Of a stretch of 64,000 bases of DNA, positions 26,109 through 37,684 are shown one piece after another. Position 1 is the first letter of the stretch. Each line of letters opens with the position of its first letter. The notes under the pieces were generated by a model, which was not told the origin of the DNA, did not search any database, and saw only the letters and a list, made by a program, of their open reading frames with translations. A program made the translations under genes and the position numbers. This DNA comes from Candidatus Methanorudis spinitermitis (GTDB lineage: Archaea > Methanobacteriota > Methanobacteria > Methanobacteriales > Methanobacteriaceae): positions 1 through 64,000 of the forward strand of contig JAITUQ010000048.1 of NCBI GenBank assembly GCA_031286225.1, read 5' to 3'.

Positions 26109-27191
26109 ATGGAAAAAAAAGCCAAATTAGCTTTAGAAGATGGAACTATACTGGAAGGAGAAGGTTTTGGGCATGAAACAACAGCTACAGGAGAAGTAAT
26201 TTTTTCCACAGGTATGACTGGATATGTTGAAGGTTTAACAGACCCTTCTTTTAAGGGTCAAATTTTGATGTCAACTTATCCTCTTCAAGGAAATTATGGA
26301 GTAGATGAAGATTGGTACCAATCTGGAAAAATTCAAGCTGAAGGATTTATTGTAAGAGAACTTTGTAAGAAACCTTCCATGTTTTCACCACAAAAAACCT
26401 TAGATAACTTCTTGAAAGAGTTCAAAATTCCAGGTATTAGTGGAATAGACACTAGAGATTTAACCATTAAGATACGAGAGAAAGGAGCTATGAAATGCGT
26501 AATAGCTACTGAAGAAATTGATGATCGTGAACTCATAGCTTTAGCTAAGAATCAACTAAGTATTGTAGATATGGATTTAGTTCCTCAAGTCTCGACTAAA
26601 GAAATCGTTACTTTTGGAGAAGATTTAGAGCTAAAAATAGCTATTGTGGATTGTGGGGTTAAAAAAAATATTATTAATAGTTTTTTAAAAAAGAATGTAG
26701 GGGTAGTTCTTTTTCCTTATAATTCTGATTATAAAACAATTCTTGATTATGATGTTGATGGAATGATGATTTCTTCTGGACCAGGAAACCCTACAAGAGT
26801 CACAGAAACTATTGAAACTGTTTGTAAAATTTCTAACAAACTTCCTATCTTTGGAATATGTATGGGTCAACAAATAATAGCTAAATCTTTCGGAGCAAAG
26901 ATTTATAAAATGAAATTTGGTCATAGAGGATCTAATCAACCAGTAAAGGATATTAATTCTGGAAAAGTATTTATTACCTCTCAAAATCATGGGTTTTGTA
27001 TTGACAAAAAATCTTTAAATGACTCTCAGTTACATTTAACTCAAATTAATCTCAATGATAATACTCCTGAAGGATTTTCACACGAAGAATTATCAGTGAC
27101 TTGTGTTCAATACCATCCTGAGGCAGGACCGGGTCCTAATGACACAGAATTTATATTTGATGAATTTAAACAGATGATGCTTAATTACTAA
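26109..27191 (+). CDS. carA: Carbamoyl phosphate synthase small subunit (glutaminase)
   Basis: 360 aa. It hydrolyses glutamine and passes ammonia to CarB for carbamoyl phosphate, the precursor of pyrimidines and arginine. The N-terminal CarA domain (1-150) includes [14 protein letters not shown]; the class I glutamine amidotransferase domain follows with the nucleophile Cys in FGICMGQQ near residue 255 and the His/Glu pair in [10 protein letters not shown] near 338. Start ATG 26109 follows GGTGA at the standard 4-nt spacing. It is followed by carB after 238 bp. Confidence 0.96.
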   Translation: MEKKAKLALEDGTILEGEGFGHETTATGEVIFSTGMTGYVEGLTDPSFKGQILMSTYPLQGNYGVDEDWYQSGKIQAEGFIVRELCKKPSMFSPQKTLDNFLKEFKIPGISGIDTRDLTIKIREKGAMKCVIATEEIDDRELIALAKNQLSIVDMDLVPQVSTKEIVTFGEDLELKIAIVDCGVKKNIINSFLKKNVGVVLFPYNSDYKTILDYDVDGMMISSGPGNPTRVTETIETVCKISNKLPIFGICMGQQIIAKSFGAKIYKMKFGHRGSNQPVKDINSGKVFITSQNHGFCIDKKSLNDSQLHLTQINLNDNTPEGFSHEELSVTCVQYHPEAGPGPNDTEFIFDEFKQMMLNY

Positions 27192-27429
27192 GAAATAAAA
27201 AAATTGATTAAAAGTTTTTATTATTAATATTTGGTATAATGGAATATTAAATTGATAATATATGTTATTAATATTTACTAATGGAATTTTTAAAAATAAA
27301 TGCAAGATATTATTAATATTTTGTAAAATAAAATTTTTTTTAAAAAAAATAAGATTTAGATTAATTAATAAGAATTATTTGAATGAAATATTGTTGTTGT
27401 TATTATTATGAAATTAATGAGGATTATTG

Positions 27430-30400
27430 ATGCCAATTGATAAGGATATTAAAAAAGTGCTTATAATAGGATCTGGTCCTATTCAAATAGGTCAAGCTGC
27501 TGAATTTGATTATTCTGGATCTCAAGCTTGTAAGTCTCTTAAAGAAGAGGGAATTGAAACTGTATTAATTAACAGTAATCCCGCTACAATACAAACAGAT
27601 ATGGATATGGCTGATAAAGTTTATGTTGAACCATTAACTCCTTCCATAGTAGCTAAAATTATTGAAAAAGAAGATATAGATGCAATTCTTCCTACAATGG
27701 GAGGACAAACGGGATTAAACATAGTCACTGGCCTTGAAGAAATAGGGGCTCTTGAAGGTGTTAAAGTAATAGGATCTTCAGTTCAAACAATTAAGGATGT
27801 TGAAGATAGGGATTTGTTTGGAAACTTTATGAATAGGTTAAATGAACCTATTCCAAAATGTAAGGCAGTTGAATCAATTGATGAAGCATTAGAAGCTGTT
27901 GAAAAAATTGGATATCCAGTAATTGTTCGCCCTGCTTTTACATTGGGAGGAACTGGAGGAGGAATAGCTGAAAATAAAGAAGAATTAATAGAAATAGCTT
28001 CTCATGGATTAGATATGAGTTTTATTAATCAAGTATTAATTGATGAATCTGTTCTTGGCTGGAAAGAGTTTGAATATGAGGTTATGAGAGATAAAAATGA
28101 TACTTGTATAATTGTTTGCAGTATAGAAAATATCGATCCAATGGGAATTCATACTGGTGAAAGTATTGTTGTAGCTCCTACACAAAACTTAAATGATATT
28201 GAAGCTCAAAAATTGAGAGATGCGTCTATTAAAATCATTAGAGCTCTTGGAATTGAAGGAGGATGCAATATACAATTTGCTGTTAATCCCGAAACAAATG
28301 AATATAAAGTCATTGAAGTGAATCCAAGAGTAAGTAGGAGTAGTGCTCTAGCATCAAAAGCTACAGGGTATCCAATAGCTAAAATATCCTCTAAAATAGC
28401 TATTGGAATGACCTTAGATGAGATTCAAAATGATATAACAAAAGAAACTCCTGCTTCATTTGAGCCAACTATTGATTATGTGGTAAGTAAAATTCCAAGA
28501 TGGCCATTTGATAAATTTAAAGGGATAAACCAGAAAATTGGAGTTCAAATGAAGTCAACTGGTGAAGTAATGTCTATTGGAAGAACAATAGAAGAGGCAT
28601 TACATAAAGCTATTCGTTCTTTAGATATTGGTCGAGATGGATTTGAAGAGGTTGATTTTAAGACAAATGATTTAATAAATCCAACTGATGAAAGACTATT
28701 CCAAATATATAATGCATTAAAAATGGGAATGCCTGTTAGTAAACTTCATAACCTTACAAAAATAGATACTTTCTTTTTAAATAAAATTAAAAACATAGTT
28801 GATTTTGAAGAAGAGATAATTGTTGGGATTTTAAAGGAAAATATTGTTGATTTGGAAGAAAAAATAGATACTGGATCTTTAAATGATAAAGAACAAGTTT
28901 TAAACTTACTTAAAAAAGCAAAAAATATGGGATTTTCTAATCAAACAATAGCTAAATTAACTGAACTAACTGAAAATGAAATTCAACAAATAATGAATGA
29001 AAATGATATTTCTCCTTCGTATAAAATGGTGGATACATGTGCAGCTGAGTTTGTTGCTAAAACACCCTATTATTATAGTAGCTATGATGAGGGTGATGAG
29101 CTTAAGGTTTCTAAAAATCGTAAAATTGTAATCTTAGGTGCAGGACCGATTAGAATTGGTCAAGGTATAGAATTTGATTATTGTTGTGTACATTCAAGCT
29201 TAGCTTTAAAAGATGAAGGAATTGAAACAATAGTTATTAATAATAATCCAGAAACAGTCAGTACCGATTATGATATTTCTGATAAACTATTTTTTGAACC
29301 TTTAACATTTGAAGATGTTATGGGTATAATTAATAGAGAAAAACCTGAAGGGGTTGTGGTTCAGTTTGGTGGGCAAACTTCTATAAACTTAGCTGTTCCT
29401 CTTGCTAATGCAGGAGTTAAAATCCTTGGAACTCCCTATGAAAGTATTGATAGAGTAGAAGATAGAAAACGTTTTACAGAAGTTCTTGAAAAATTGAACA
29501 TTCCTCAAGCTCCTTATGGATTAGCTATGTCTTTTAAAGATGCTAGAGATGCAGCTAAGAAAATTGGTTTTCCAGTATTAGTTAGACCATCTTATGTAAT
29601 TGGTGGGCGAGCTATGGAAATAGTCTATGACGATTATGAACTTAAGGAATATATGGAAGAAGCTGTAAAAGTTTCTCCAGAACATCCTATTTTAGTAGAC
29701 AAGTTTTTAGAAGGAGCAATAGAAGTCGACGTAGATATTTTATGTGATGGCGAAGATGTGTTTATTGGGGGAATAATGGAACATATTGAAGAAGCAGGAA
29801 TTCATTCAGGAGATTCTGCCTGTGTAATACCTCCTCAAACCATTTCTAATGAATTATTAGATGTTATTAGAGATTATTCTCATAAATTAGCTATTGAACT
29901 TGATGTTGTTGGTCTTATGAATATTCAATATGCTGTAAAATCAGATGAAGGAGAATCTGGAAAAGTTTATATTATTGAAGCTAATCCAAGAGCAAGTAGA
30001 ACAATACCATTTGTTAGTAAAGCTATTGGCGTACCACTAGCTAAAATAGCTTCTAAACTTATAATTGGAAAAAAACTAAAAGATTTTGGCTTAATTGAAG
30101 AGATAAAAATAAATCATGTAGCTGTAAAAGAATCTGTGTTTCCATTTTTAAAACTTCCTGAAGCTGATGCAGTTTTAGGTCCTGAAATGAAATCAACTGG
30201 AGAAAGTATGGGAATAGATGAAAATTTTGGTTTAGCATTTTATAAATCTCAACTATCTGCTAACATGGATTTGCCAAAAGAAGGGACTATTTTCATAAGT
30301 GTAAAAGAATCAGACCAATCTAAAATTCAAAACATAGCTGAAAAAGCTGATGAAATTGGTTTTAAATTAATAGCTACTCCAGGAACTGCAAAATCTATTA

Positions 30401-30681
30401 AGAATCTTGGTGTTAGAAAAGTTAGTAAAATTAGTCAAGACTCTCCAAATGTTAGTGATGCCATTTTGAATAAAGAAGTTAACATGATTATCAACACTCC
30501 TTCTGGAAAAGCATCAGCTGCTGATGGATATAAAATTAGACGTTTAGCTATTGAATTGGGTATTCCATATGTTACAACATTAGCTGGAGCGCGAGCTGCT
30601 TTAAATGCTATCGAAACTATTAAAAATAGTGAATTGAAAGTTAAATCTTTAAATGAGTATATTGATGAGATTAATCATTAA
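27430..30681 (+). CDS. carB: Carbamoyl phosphate synthase large subunit
   Basis: 1083 aa in one piece, unlike methanogens in which carB is split. Two homologous halves each hold a carbamate-type ATP-grasp domain (about 120-400 and 670-930), an oligomerisation segment lies near 400-550 and an MGS-like allosteric domain at the C-terminus (about 940-1075). Key blocks: [30 protein letters not shown] and, in the second half, [15 protein letters not shown] and [17 protein letters not shown] 27430 is preferred to the TTG just before it. No frameshift is seen. Confidence 0.96.
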   Translation: MPIDKDIKKVLIIGSGPIQIGQAAEFDYSGSQACKSLKEEGIETVLINSNPATIQTDMDMADKVYVEPLTPSIVAKIIEKEDIDAILPTMGGQTGLNIVTGLEEIGALEGVKVIGSSVQTIKDVEDRDLFGNFMNRLNEPIPKCKAVESIDEALEAVEKIGYPVIVRPAFTLGGTGGGIAENKEELIEIASHGLDMSFINQVLIDESVLGWKEFEYEVMRDKNDTCIIVCSIENIDPMGIHTGESIVVAPTQNLNDIEAQKLRDASIKIIRALGIEGGCNIQFAVNPETNEYKVIEVNPRVSRSSALASKATGYPIAKISSKIAIGMTLDEIQNDITKETPASFEPTIDYVVSKIPRWPFDKFKGINQKIGVQMKSTGEVMSIGRTIEEALHKAIRSLDIGRDGFEEVDFKTNDLINPTDERLFQIYNALKMGMPVSKLHNLTKIDTFFLNKIKNIVDFEEEIIVGILKENIVDLEEKIDTGSLNDKEQVLNLLKKAKNMGFSNQTIAKLTELTENEIQQIMNENDISPSYKMVDTCAAEFVAKTPYYYSSYDEGDELKVSKNRKIVILGAGPIRIGQGIEFDYCCVHSSLALKDEGIETIVINNNPETVSTDYDISDKLFFEPLTFEDVMGIINREKPEGVVVQFGGQTSINLAVPLANAGVKILGTPYESIDRVEDRKRFTEVLEKLNIPQAPYGLAMSFKDARDAAKKIGFPVLVRPSYVIGGRAMEIVYDDYELKEYMEEAVKVSPEHPILVDKFLEGAIEVDVDILCDGEDVFIGGIMEHIEEAGIHSGDSACVIPPQTISNELLDVIRDYSHKLAIELDVVGLMNIQYAVKSDEGESGKVYIIEANPRASRTIPFVSKAIGVPLAKIASKLIIGKKLKDFGLIEEIKINHVAVKESVFPFLKLPEADAVLGPEMKSTGESMGIDENFGLAFYKSQLSANMDLPKEGTIFISVKESDQSKIQNIAEKADEIGFKLIATPGTAKSIKNLGVRKVSKISQDSPNVSDAILNKEVNMIINTPSGKASAADGYKIRRLAIELGIPYVTTLAGARAALNAIETIKNSELKVKSLNEYIDEINH

Positions 30682-31143
30682 TATTTTATATTAGTTTTAT
30701 ACAATTTTTTTATAAAAATGACTTATTAATGATTTAATATTTTTTTTAATTATCATTTTAAATTTTATAGTAATGGAGGTAACTTTTTAGGAAAATAATT
30801 TTCATTGTAATAACTATTTTTATTATATGACTTTGTTTGTTGATTATTTTTATATTAAATTAATAATTATCATCATTTTCAATATTAAAACATTTATAAT
30901 TTTTATTTTATAATTTCAATAATAGTAGTTATAGCAATTGAACTTTTTGAATTTATAAATTTTTAAAACATTATTATGGTATTTTAATAAATTAAATATT
31001 TTGAATAAATGATTCTATAATCCATTTTCCTAATTTCTTTCTTTTTCAAGAGTATATTTTAAATTTATTGGTTATAATGGTTATTTGATTATATTTTATA
31101 TTAATGATAGTTAAAAGTACGACTATTATGGGATTGAGCTTTA
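30682..31143. other. Intergenic region carB-amidohydrolase
   Basis: About 460 bp, AT-rich. A GGAGG-like site at 30775-30779 is not followed by any usable frame. Nothing else is recognised. Confidence 0.5.
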
Positions 31144-32385
31144 ATGATAACAATAATTAATGGAATAGTTTTAAGTGGAACTGAACTTGAACCTATTAAA
31201 GCAAACATATTAATTGATGATGGGAAAATATTAGAGATTTCTCAAGAAGTAGCTGAAGGTGAAATTATTGATGCTACAAACTGTATTGTTTGTCCTAGTT
31301 TTTTAAATGCCCATACTCATATTGGAGACTCAATCATTAAAGATGAAGGAGATGGGAAATCTATAGAAGAGATAGTTAAACCTCCTAATGGAATAAAACA
31401 TCTGGCTATTTCGAATTTTTCTGATGAAGATTTAATTCTAGCTATGGAAAATTCTATGTGGGAAATGCTTAAAACAGGAACTACTCATTTTATTGACTAT
31501 AGGGAAGGAGGAGTGAAAGGAGTAAAATTGCTTAAAAAAGCTTCTAAAAATATTCCTATTAGTCCAATCATTCTTGGAAGAGACAATATATTCTTTGATG
31601 AAGATCCTAATTTATCTAAAGTAAAAATAGCTATTCGAAAGCTGTTAAAAAATTGTGATGGAATAGCTCCAAGTGGTTTTGGAGAGATAACTGATGAGGT
31701 AGCTATTTTAATAGCTGAAAAGTGTGAAAAACAAGGAAAATTCTCTTCTATTCATGCAGGAGAGTATGAGAAACTTCAACAGGATTCTATTTTCGAATTT
31801 GGAAAAACTGAAGTTGAAAGAGCTATTGAATGCGGGTTTGATCAGTTAATTCATGTAACTGCTCCAATTAAAGAGGATTTAGATCTAATAGCTAAAAATA
31901 ATAAAAATTTGGTTATTTGTCCTGGTTCTAATGCTATGTTTTCAAATGGATTTCCTCCTTTTTTAAATATTTTAGAGAGAAAAATAAATCCATTGATTGG
32001 AACTGATAATATAATGATAAATTCTCCTAATATTTTTAGAGAATTAGAATATACTCTTAAAAGTATGAGAGCACTTTATAAAAATTTTATAGACCCTCAA
32101 GAACTTATTAAAATGCCAACTTCCAACCCACTGTTATTCAATTATTTTTATAAAAATCAAATAGATAAAAATGGAGATATAGATGATGATTTTAATAGCT
32201 TGATTAAAAATAATTTAAACATTAATAAATCTATCATTGAAGAAAATAGCTATTGTGAATTAATGATAGTTAAAAAAATCTCAAAAAACCCATATCTTAG
32301 TTTAATAAATAGAACTGAGAAAAATGATATATTTGTCATCATAAATAAAGATAAGGTATGTAATTTTAATAAGATTAAAAATTAA
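31144..32385 (+). CDS. Amidohydrolase-superfamily metal-dependent hydrolase
   Basis: 413 aa of the TRZ/ATZ-cytosine deaminase branch. Metal-binding residues are in place: HTH in LNAHTHIGD near residue 59, His in SSIHAGEY near 205, His in LIHVTAP near 235 and Asp in LIGTDNIM near 285. The flanking small beta-sandwich is formed by N- and C-terminal segments. Such enzymes deaminate purine, pyrimidine or related ring substrates; proximity to carAB hints at nucleotide metabolism but does not prove it. Start ATG 31144 has a weak GAG site. Confidence 0.8.
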   Translation: MITIINGIVLSGTELEPIKANILIDDGKILEISQEVAEGEIIDATNCIVCPSFLNAHTHIGDSIIKDEGDGKSIEEIVKPPNGIKHLAISNFSDEDLILAMENSMWEMLKTGTTHFIDYREGGVKGVKLLKKASKNIPISPIILGRDNIFFDEDPNLSKVKIAIRKLLKNCDGIAPSGFGEITDEVAILIAEKCEKQGKFSSIHAGEYEKLQQDSIFEFGKTEVERAIECGFDQLIHVTAPIKEDLDLIAKNNKNLVICPGSNAMFSNGFPPFLNILERKINPLIGTDNIMINSPNIFRELEYTLKSMRALYKNFIDPQELIKMPTSNPLLFNYFYKNQIDKNGDIDDDFNSLIKNNLNINKSIIEENSYCELMIVKKISKNPYLSLINRTEKNDIFVIINKDKVCNFNKIKN

Positions 32386-32640
32386 CTGTTTTTAAGAAAT
32401 TATGTTTTTTTAATAAAATTAATAAGTTTTTGATTTTAGGATTATATTATAATTATTAAGGTTTACTACTTTTCTAATTTTATAAATGATTAAGATTATA
32501 AAAATAATAAAAGAAAGTTTAAAGTTTAAAATTTAACAAAGTTATTAAAAGAAAAATTTATATGAATATGAATTAATATATGAATAAAGAAATTTAAAGC
32601 ATTGATTATATTATAATAATAACTAGTAAAGAGGATTGAA

Positions 32641-33072
32641 ATGTACAAAAAAATATTATCCCCTACTGATGGATCAAAATTCGCAGAAAAAGCAGAAAAA
32701 CACGCATTATTTCTTGCAGAAGCTAGTGGCGCTGAAATAATTGCTTTAAGTGTCATCGAAACAAATTTTTCAATTGGACTTCCTGCAGACGATGTTATAT
32801 TTCGTATAAATCAAATGCTTAAGAAAGAAACTGAGAGGAATCTTGAAAAAGTTGAAAAATTAAAAAAAGAAGCAAATAGTGATGTAAAAATCACATTAAA
32901 GGTAGCTGAAGGTTCTCCTGCAGATATTATTTTAGAAACAATAGAAAATGAAAATATCGATCTTGTTGTAATGGGAAGTTCTGGAAAAAGTGGATTTGAT
33001 AGATTTATAATGGGAAGTGTAGCTGAAAAAGTTGTTAGAGCTGCAGAATGTTCTGTTCTTGTTGTTTATTAA
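32641..33072 (+). CDS. Universal stress protein (UspA family)
   Basis: 143 aa, single Usp domain. It begins [11 protein letters not shown], and the ATP-binding signature G-x2-G-x9-G-S is present as [18 protein letters not shown] near residue 115. That places it in the ATP-binding subgroup. ATG 32641 follows GAGGA. The next gene encodes CBS domains, another adenylate-binding module, so both may sense energy state. Confidence 0.9.
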   Translation: MYKKILSPTDGSKFAEKAEKHALFLAEASGAEIIALSVIETNFSIGLPADDVIFRINQMLKKETERNLEKVEKLKKEANSDVKITLKVAEGSPADIILETIENENIDLVVMGSSGKSGFDRFIMGSVAEKVVRAAECSVLVVY

Positions 33073-33191
33073 AAATAATATCTATATTTTATTCTATTTA
33101 TTAATATTATAGTCTTTATTATTACTTTTATAAAAATAATTATTATACAAATTAACTTTTTTAATTTATCCTATAATTAAATGGTGTTTAC

Positions 33192-34028
33192 ATGTTAGTA
33201 AGAGATATTGTACCTGACGATGTTATCAATGTTACTGTTCCTGGAAACCGTGAAAAAGCATTAGAATTAATGAGAGAAAAAAATGTTTCAGGAGTTTCTG
33301 TTGTAAAAGAAGGAACAAATAAATTAGTTGGCATATTAACTCGTTCAGATTTAATTGAAAATCCTGATGAAGAACAGATAGCTCTTATAATGTCAAGAAA
33401 CATAATTACTACTACATTAGATGAAAATGTTAAAGAAGTAGCTTCTAAAATGCTGGAAAATAATATTAGAAGAGTACCTGTTGTTGATGATGGTGATTTA
33501 ATAGGAATCTTAACTTCTTTTGATTTAGTGGTTTTAGCTATTTCTGAAATGAATATTGAAGATCCTGTAGAAGAATATATGATTAAAAATGTTCCAACTA
33601 CATGGGAGCAAACTCCCTTAAATGTAGCATTTGAGATAATGAGGTTTTTCAATTCAAAATCAATCATATCATTAAATAATGAAGGAAAAATGAGTGGAAT
33701 TCTCACTGAAACTGATTTTATTAATGAAAGTGAAGTTGTTTCTGAAACAAGTGTTCATAATTCTTCTGTTGGAACAGAAGGGGATAAATGGTCTTGGGAT
33801 AGTACAACAGTTCTTTATGTTGAGAAAAATCATCTTAAATTTTCTAATAAAGTAGTTAAAGATGCTTCAACTAGTAATGTGTCAACTGCAAACACAAAAA
33901 CAAAAGTATCGGACTGTGCAAATAGAATGAGGCTAGCTAATATTGAACAAATTCCAGTAATAAATGTTGAAGGGGAACTTGTTGGCTTAGTAAGGGCTAA
34001 TGATTTGATTAAAGCCCTTATAAAATGA
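33192..34028 (+). CDS. Protein with four CBS domains
   Basis: 278 aa made almost entirely of four CBS motifs (roughly residues 5-60, 70-125, 130-185 and 220-275), i.e. two Bateman modules. The repeated pattern [34 protein letters not shown], and [20 protein letters not shown] is visible. CBS pairs bind AMP, ATP or SAM. No catalytic or DNA-binding domain is attached. It starts 119 bp after the universal stress protein gene. Confidence 0.88.
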   Translation: MLVRDIVPDDVINVTVPGNREKALELMREKNVSGVSVVKEGTNKLVGILTRSDLIENPDEEQIALIMSRNIITTTLDENVKEVASKMLENNIRRVPVVDDGDLIGILTSFDLVVLAISEMNIEDPVEEYMIKNVPTTWEQTPLNVAFEIMRFFNSKSIISLNNEGKMSGILTETDFINESEVVSETSVHNSSVGTEGDKWSWDSTTVLYVEKNHLKFSNKVVKDASTSNVSTANTKTKVSDCANRMRLANIEQIPVINVEGELVGLVRANDLIKALIK

Positions 34029-34716
34029 TTTCATCTATTTTTTATTAGTTTAACTATCTTTTTATTTTTAATTAATTATATCTGTTTTTAATTTTTTATT
34101 AGCTAGTTTTACTTTTTTTATTTTTTTCAAATTTGTATTCCTTTTTTATTTAATTAAAAAAATGTCTTTTCATATTATTATTTTATTAAAGAAATATTTT
34201 TCTTAAATTTATTTACAATGAGAACGATGTTAAAATGAACAACTAGCCTCTTTAATACCTTTAATTTCAAATAGTTTAATGATATTTAAACATTTTTTAT
34301 TTTTACACACATTTTCTTAATATTGTTATAAATTCTATTAATTATAATATAAAAAATATATAAACAAGACTATAACGATAATTATAATAGTGAGTCCCAC
34401 CCAAAAAATTATATCAAGTGAAAAAATACTATTTTTACTTTTTTTCATCCCTTTAAATATGGTATGAATTTGCTCTTTTATTGTTATGTTTGGGACTCAC
34501 TACATCTAATCTTAAAAAACATAATTTTTTTAAAACTTAAGTAATACTTTTTAGCTAATTAGTATTCTATAAATGATTATAATCATTTTTATATAGTTTT
34601 ATGTTCAATTATGAATATAATGATGGTTACTATTTTTTGATTGTTTTGTATATAAATTTTTAATCTGAAACAATGTTACTTTTAATCAAAAATTTATCAA
34701 ATATAGAGGTTAAGTA
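34029..34716. other. Long intergenic region with a 115-bp inverted-repeat element
   Basis: 688 bp with no gene. It is AT-rich apart from the inverted repeat at 34388-34502. GAGG before 34717 serves the next gene. Confidence 0.5.
34388..34502. repeat. 115-bp element bounded by 12-bp inverted repeats
   Basis: TAGTGAGTCCCA (34388-34399) recurs exactly inverted at 34491-34502. The GC-containing ends stand out in a very AT-rich gap. The interior has no coding capacity. No clear target-site duplication flanks it. It may be a MITE of a different family from the one at 22886, or a structured RNA/terminator. Confidence 0.5.
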
Positions 34717-35166
34717 ATGGAAAAAAACCCAACTTTGATTATCAAAGCCAGCGAAGCTACAATAATTGTAATGGCTAAGTACATGGGCGAGTTTGTAGAA
34801 CATGAAATTCAGCTACGTTTAGTCTTAGGATATTATTGGAATAAAGATGTTCCAGTTATTGAAAAACTCATTGAGCTTTTTGAAACTGTAATAAAAAGAG
34901 CAGTAAGTCAGGTATTTCCACATGAAAAATTATCTTTAAAATATCATTTGACTTCTAATGATACTTTAGAAGATTCATCAAAATTATTTATAACTTTTCT
35001 TGAAGTTAAAGCCGATGGTACAGAATTAAAGATAGAGGGAAATGAAATTATGCTTGAAGGAATTGATTTTAGAAGTACATTTTCTAAAGTATCTGGGTTT
35101 CGTAGAAAAGTTGATGAAAAAATTAAAAAAGAGATTATTAGTTCCAAGGAAAAAAGAGATTATTAG
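34717..35166 (+). CDS. Conserved-looking hypothetical protein
   Basis: 149 aa, family not recognised. Codon use and a GAGG ribosome binding site (GAGGTTAAGTA before ATG 34717) support a real gene. No signal peptide or membrane segment. The C-terminus is strongly basic (KVDEKIKKEIISSKEKRD), and the middle is a mixed alpha/beta sequence. It stands alone between two long intergenic regions. Confidence 0.6.
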   Translation: MEKNPTLIIKASEATIIVMAKYMGEFVEHEIQLRLVLGYYWNKDVPVIEKLIELFETVIKRAVSQVFPHEKLSLKYHLTSNDTLEDSSKLFITFLEVKADGTELKIEGNEIMLEGIDFRSTFSKVSGFRRKVDEKIKKEIISSKEKRDY

Positions 35167-35874
35167 TCTTAAATATTCTTTTTAGCTATCAGTTTTTATT
35201 AATAATATTCTCATTGGGTGTAATATTTTTTTTTAAATCTAGAAATTTTTTATTTTCCATTATTTTATTTTTTTTTATTCTTTTAAGGCTTAAAAATTTT
35301 TTATTTAACAACCTAATTGAAAAATAGTTCTTGAGCTTATTTTATTGAATTTTTTTATCTTTATTCATTTTTTTATAATAATTTTCACAATGTAATTTAT
35401 TCAATGATTGTTATTTTTATGTATTTGTATTTCATTAGCATGAAAAATAGTATATATTATTTATTAATATGTCTAAAAATATGAATGGTAAATGTTATAT
35501 ATGGAATATATTAATATAATTTATAGTATGCATTTAGATATTCTAATAAATGAATATTCATATTTAAGATATTATACTATGATTCATTGTTTCACAATAA
35601 CTTTTTATCATGATAAAAAAGTAGATATGATTTTTTAGATTAAAAGATAAGATGGTTATAAATTTATTTTTTAATTGTGGTTTGTGAGACTGATAAATAT
35701 GAAAAAAACTTTTTATAGCTTTATTTAATCTTTTAAAAAAGACTTTTTTCATCATTATTAATCTTTTAAAAAGTTGGGGATGAATTTTTTATCAGCAATT
35801 ACTTGTTTTAATTCTGGTATTAATATGAGATTTCTAATGATTTTTTATAGAATATAATTTGGAGGAGAGAAAAA
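35167..35874. other. Long intergenic region upstream of the adhesin-like gene
   Basis: About 700 bp of AT-rich DNA with no credible gene. A 16-bp sequence TTAATCTTTTAAAAA occurs twice near 35725-35775. GGAGGAG at 35861-35867 is the strong ribosome binding site for the next gene. Long leaders are common for surface-protein genes. Confidence 0.5.
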
Positions 35875-37371
35875 TTGAAAAAAAATAGACAAAAATTAAG
35901 AAAAAGTGGGAAAATAGCTTTGTTATTTATAACATTAGCTATATTTATCTTAAGTATTTCTGCAGTTTCTGCTGCGGAAGTAACTGTAAATTCAGTAAGT
36001 GGCGATAAAATTTCTGGTGGACTATCTTCAGCATTACCTGGTCAAACTATAGAATTAATAGGAACTTTCACAGGAGTAAATAATGTTAATATCTCTATAA
36101 ATAAAAATATTACATTTACTTCCAATCCAAGTAATCGTGCAATTATTGATGGAGGAGGTACTGACTTTTTATTTTCTAATATTAATGGTTTTAATGTTAG
36201 GTTTGAAAACATCATATTTCAAAATGCTTTCAATACTGCAAGTGGTGGTGTAATCTTCTCTAATGGCGGAACATTAACTTTCATTAACTGCACATTTAAG
36301 AATAATGAAGCATATTTAGGAGGAGCTATTTTCACTAATTCAAATTGTGATATTTTTATTGATAATTGTACTTTTGACTCCAATAAAGCAACTAATGATA
36401 CTATAGGTCATGGTGGAGCTATTTGTCAGGCAAATGGTTCATTAATTATCAAAGATACTTCTTTCACAAATAATCTAGCAAATAGCTCTGGAGGAGCTAT
36501 TTTCACTTTTACAGGTGGTGATGTTTTTATTGATGGTTGTACTTTTGATTCCAACAACGCAGCTGATAATGGAGGAGCTATTGTTCAAAATGGTGGTTCA
36601 TTAACTATTTCTGATTCTATTTTCACTTATAATGTAGCAGGACGGTTTGGAGGAGCTATTGCTACTGTTGAGAGTGATACTAAAATAAAATATTCTCTTT
36701 TTTACTCAAATCAAGCAAGTACTGATGCTAATGCTATCAACCAAGATTATACTATAATTAGCCCATTAACTTATAATCAAAATCTTTTAACAAAAAAACC
36801 CCTTGATAATCCAGATTTACCATGTATTATTACTGGATCAGGTGTTAATGGTGCTAAAGAAGTTGTTCTTACTACTAATCTTCCAAAAGGTACTTATTGG
36901 GTTGTAATTAAGGATGATTCTACTATTGTGTTTAGTGATTTTGTTACATTTGTTAGTGGTAAAGGAGCAGCTAGTCTGACTTCTAATTTTGATAGCAGTA
37001 AAATTTACAATGTTTCTGCGTATAAAAATAGTTTATTACTTGATTTATATGCTACTGGTTTAATTCTTAACACTACCTCAAAAAATGATTCTAATGTTCC
37101 TACTAACCCTACAAATAATACTCTTATTCACCCTAAACAAATTAATGATAGCAATAATAATACTGCATCTAATGTAAATGATACAAATTTTAATCCAAAA
37201 GTTTTGAGTGGAAATGGTACAGATACAGGTGATAATTTAGGTAATGATACTGGTAACGATAAGAATAGTACTAATGTTGTTATGTTAAAAACTGGCAATC
37301 CTCTTGTCATGGTATTATTATGCTTATTAAACATGCTTTTCCTTGGATTCATACCTAGAAAGAAAAATTAA
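35875..37371 (+). CDS. Adhesin-like surface protein with beta-helix repeats
   Basis: 498 aa, start TTG 35875 after GGAGGAG. A signal peptide is clear: basic start, hydrophobic core LLFITLAIFILSI and cleavage near AVSAAEV (about residue 37). Residues 40-290 form a right-handed beta-helix with repeats of the type GGAIFT-N-DIFIDNCTFDSN. A beta-sandwich-like domain follows (about 305-390), then a Thr/Asn/Asp-rich linker and a C-terminal membrane anchor (MVLLCLLNMLFLGF) ending RKKN. It is probably exported and held at the cell surface; adhesion is inferred from the family. Confidence 0.88.
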   Translation: MKKNRQKLRKSGKIALLFITLAIFILSISAVSAAEVTVNSVSGDKISGGLSSALPGQTIELIGTFTGVNNVNISINKNITFTSNPSNRAIIDGGGTDFLFSNINGFNVRFENIIFQNAFNTASGGVIFSNGGTLTFINCTFKNNEAYLGGAIFTNSNCDIFIDNCTFDSNKATNDTIGHGGAICQANGSLIIKDTSFTNNLANSSGGAIFTFTGGDVFIDGCTFDSNNAADNGGAIVQNGGSLTISDSIFTYNVAGRFGGAIATVESDTKIKYSLFYSNQASTDANAINQDYTIISPLTYNQNLLTKKPLDNPDLPCIITGSGVNGAKEVVLTTNLPKGTYWVVIKDDSTIVFSDFVTFVSGKGAASLTSNFDSSKIYNVSAYKNSLLLDLYATGLILNTTSKNDSNVPTNPTNNTLIHPKQINDSNNNTASNVNDTNFNPKVLSGNGTDTGDNLGNDTGNDKNSTNVVMLKTGNPLVMVLLCLLNMLFLGFIPRKKN

Positions 37372-37611
37372 TTTTTTAATAGTATTAGATTGATTTAAAA
37401 TCGTAAAAATTAAAAGATTCGAAAAACATTTCTTTGAAAAAAGATTTAATCATAGAAGAAATGAGATTGTAGCTTATTTCTTCAGCTATAGGAATAGCTG
37501 AAAATTGTGTTGGATAAAGTTAGATTGTATGCTTTATCCCTGTTAATCAAAGATATTCTTTGAATGAGTAATATGAAAATATATAAATTAATTAAAATTA
37601 TCCTTTAAACT

Positions 37612-37683
37612 TTGTAAAGTTTTAACTTTACAAGGTTAAAAAGTCTTTGACTTTTTAAACTTTCTAAAATCTATGATTTTAGA
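37612..37683. terminator. Three consecutive perfect stem-loops between convergent genes
   Basis: Back-to-back hairpins: TTGTAAAG/CTTTACAA (37612-37619, 37626-37633), a 10-bp stem TTAAAAAGTC/GACTTTTTAA (37636-37645, 37649-37658) and TCTAAAATC/GATTTTAGA (37663-37671, 37675-37683). They fill the space before the larE-like stop codon and could terminate transcription from both sides. Archaea do not usually need hairpins for termination, so another role is possible. Confidence 0.45.
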
Positions 37684-37684
37684 A

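Noticed and set aside
30775-30800. GGAGG site suggesting a small gene after carB
   Set aside because: No start codon at suitable distance is followed by a usable reading frame.
33188-33706. Leftward 172-codon frame opposite the CBS gene, and similar long antisense frames (e.g. 20100-20537, 20667-21095, 50499-50888)
   Set aside because: All lie opposite secure genes, arise from the AT-rich codon pattern and lack family features.
34390-34502. Element as a copy of the 22886 MITE
   Set aside because: Terminal sequences are unrelated (TAGTGAGTCCCA versus GGACTGTCAAAAAT) and no 8-bp duplication is present.
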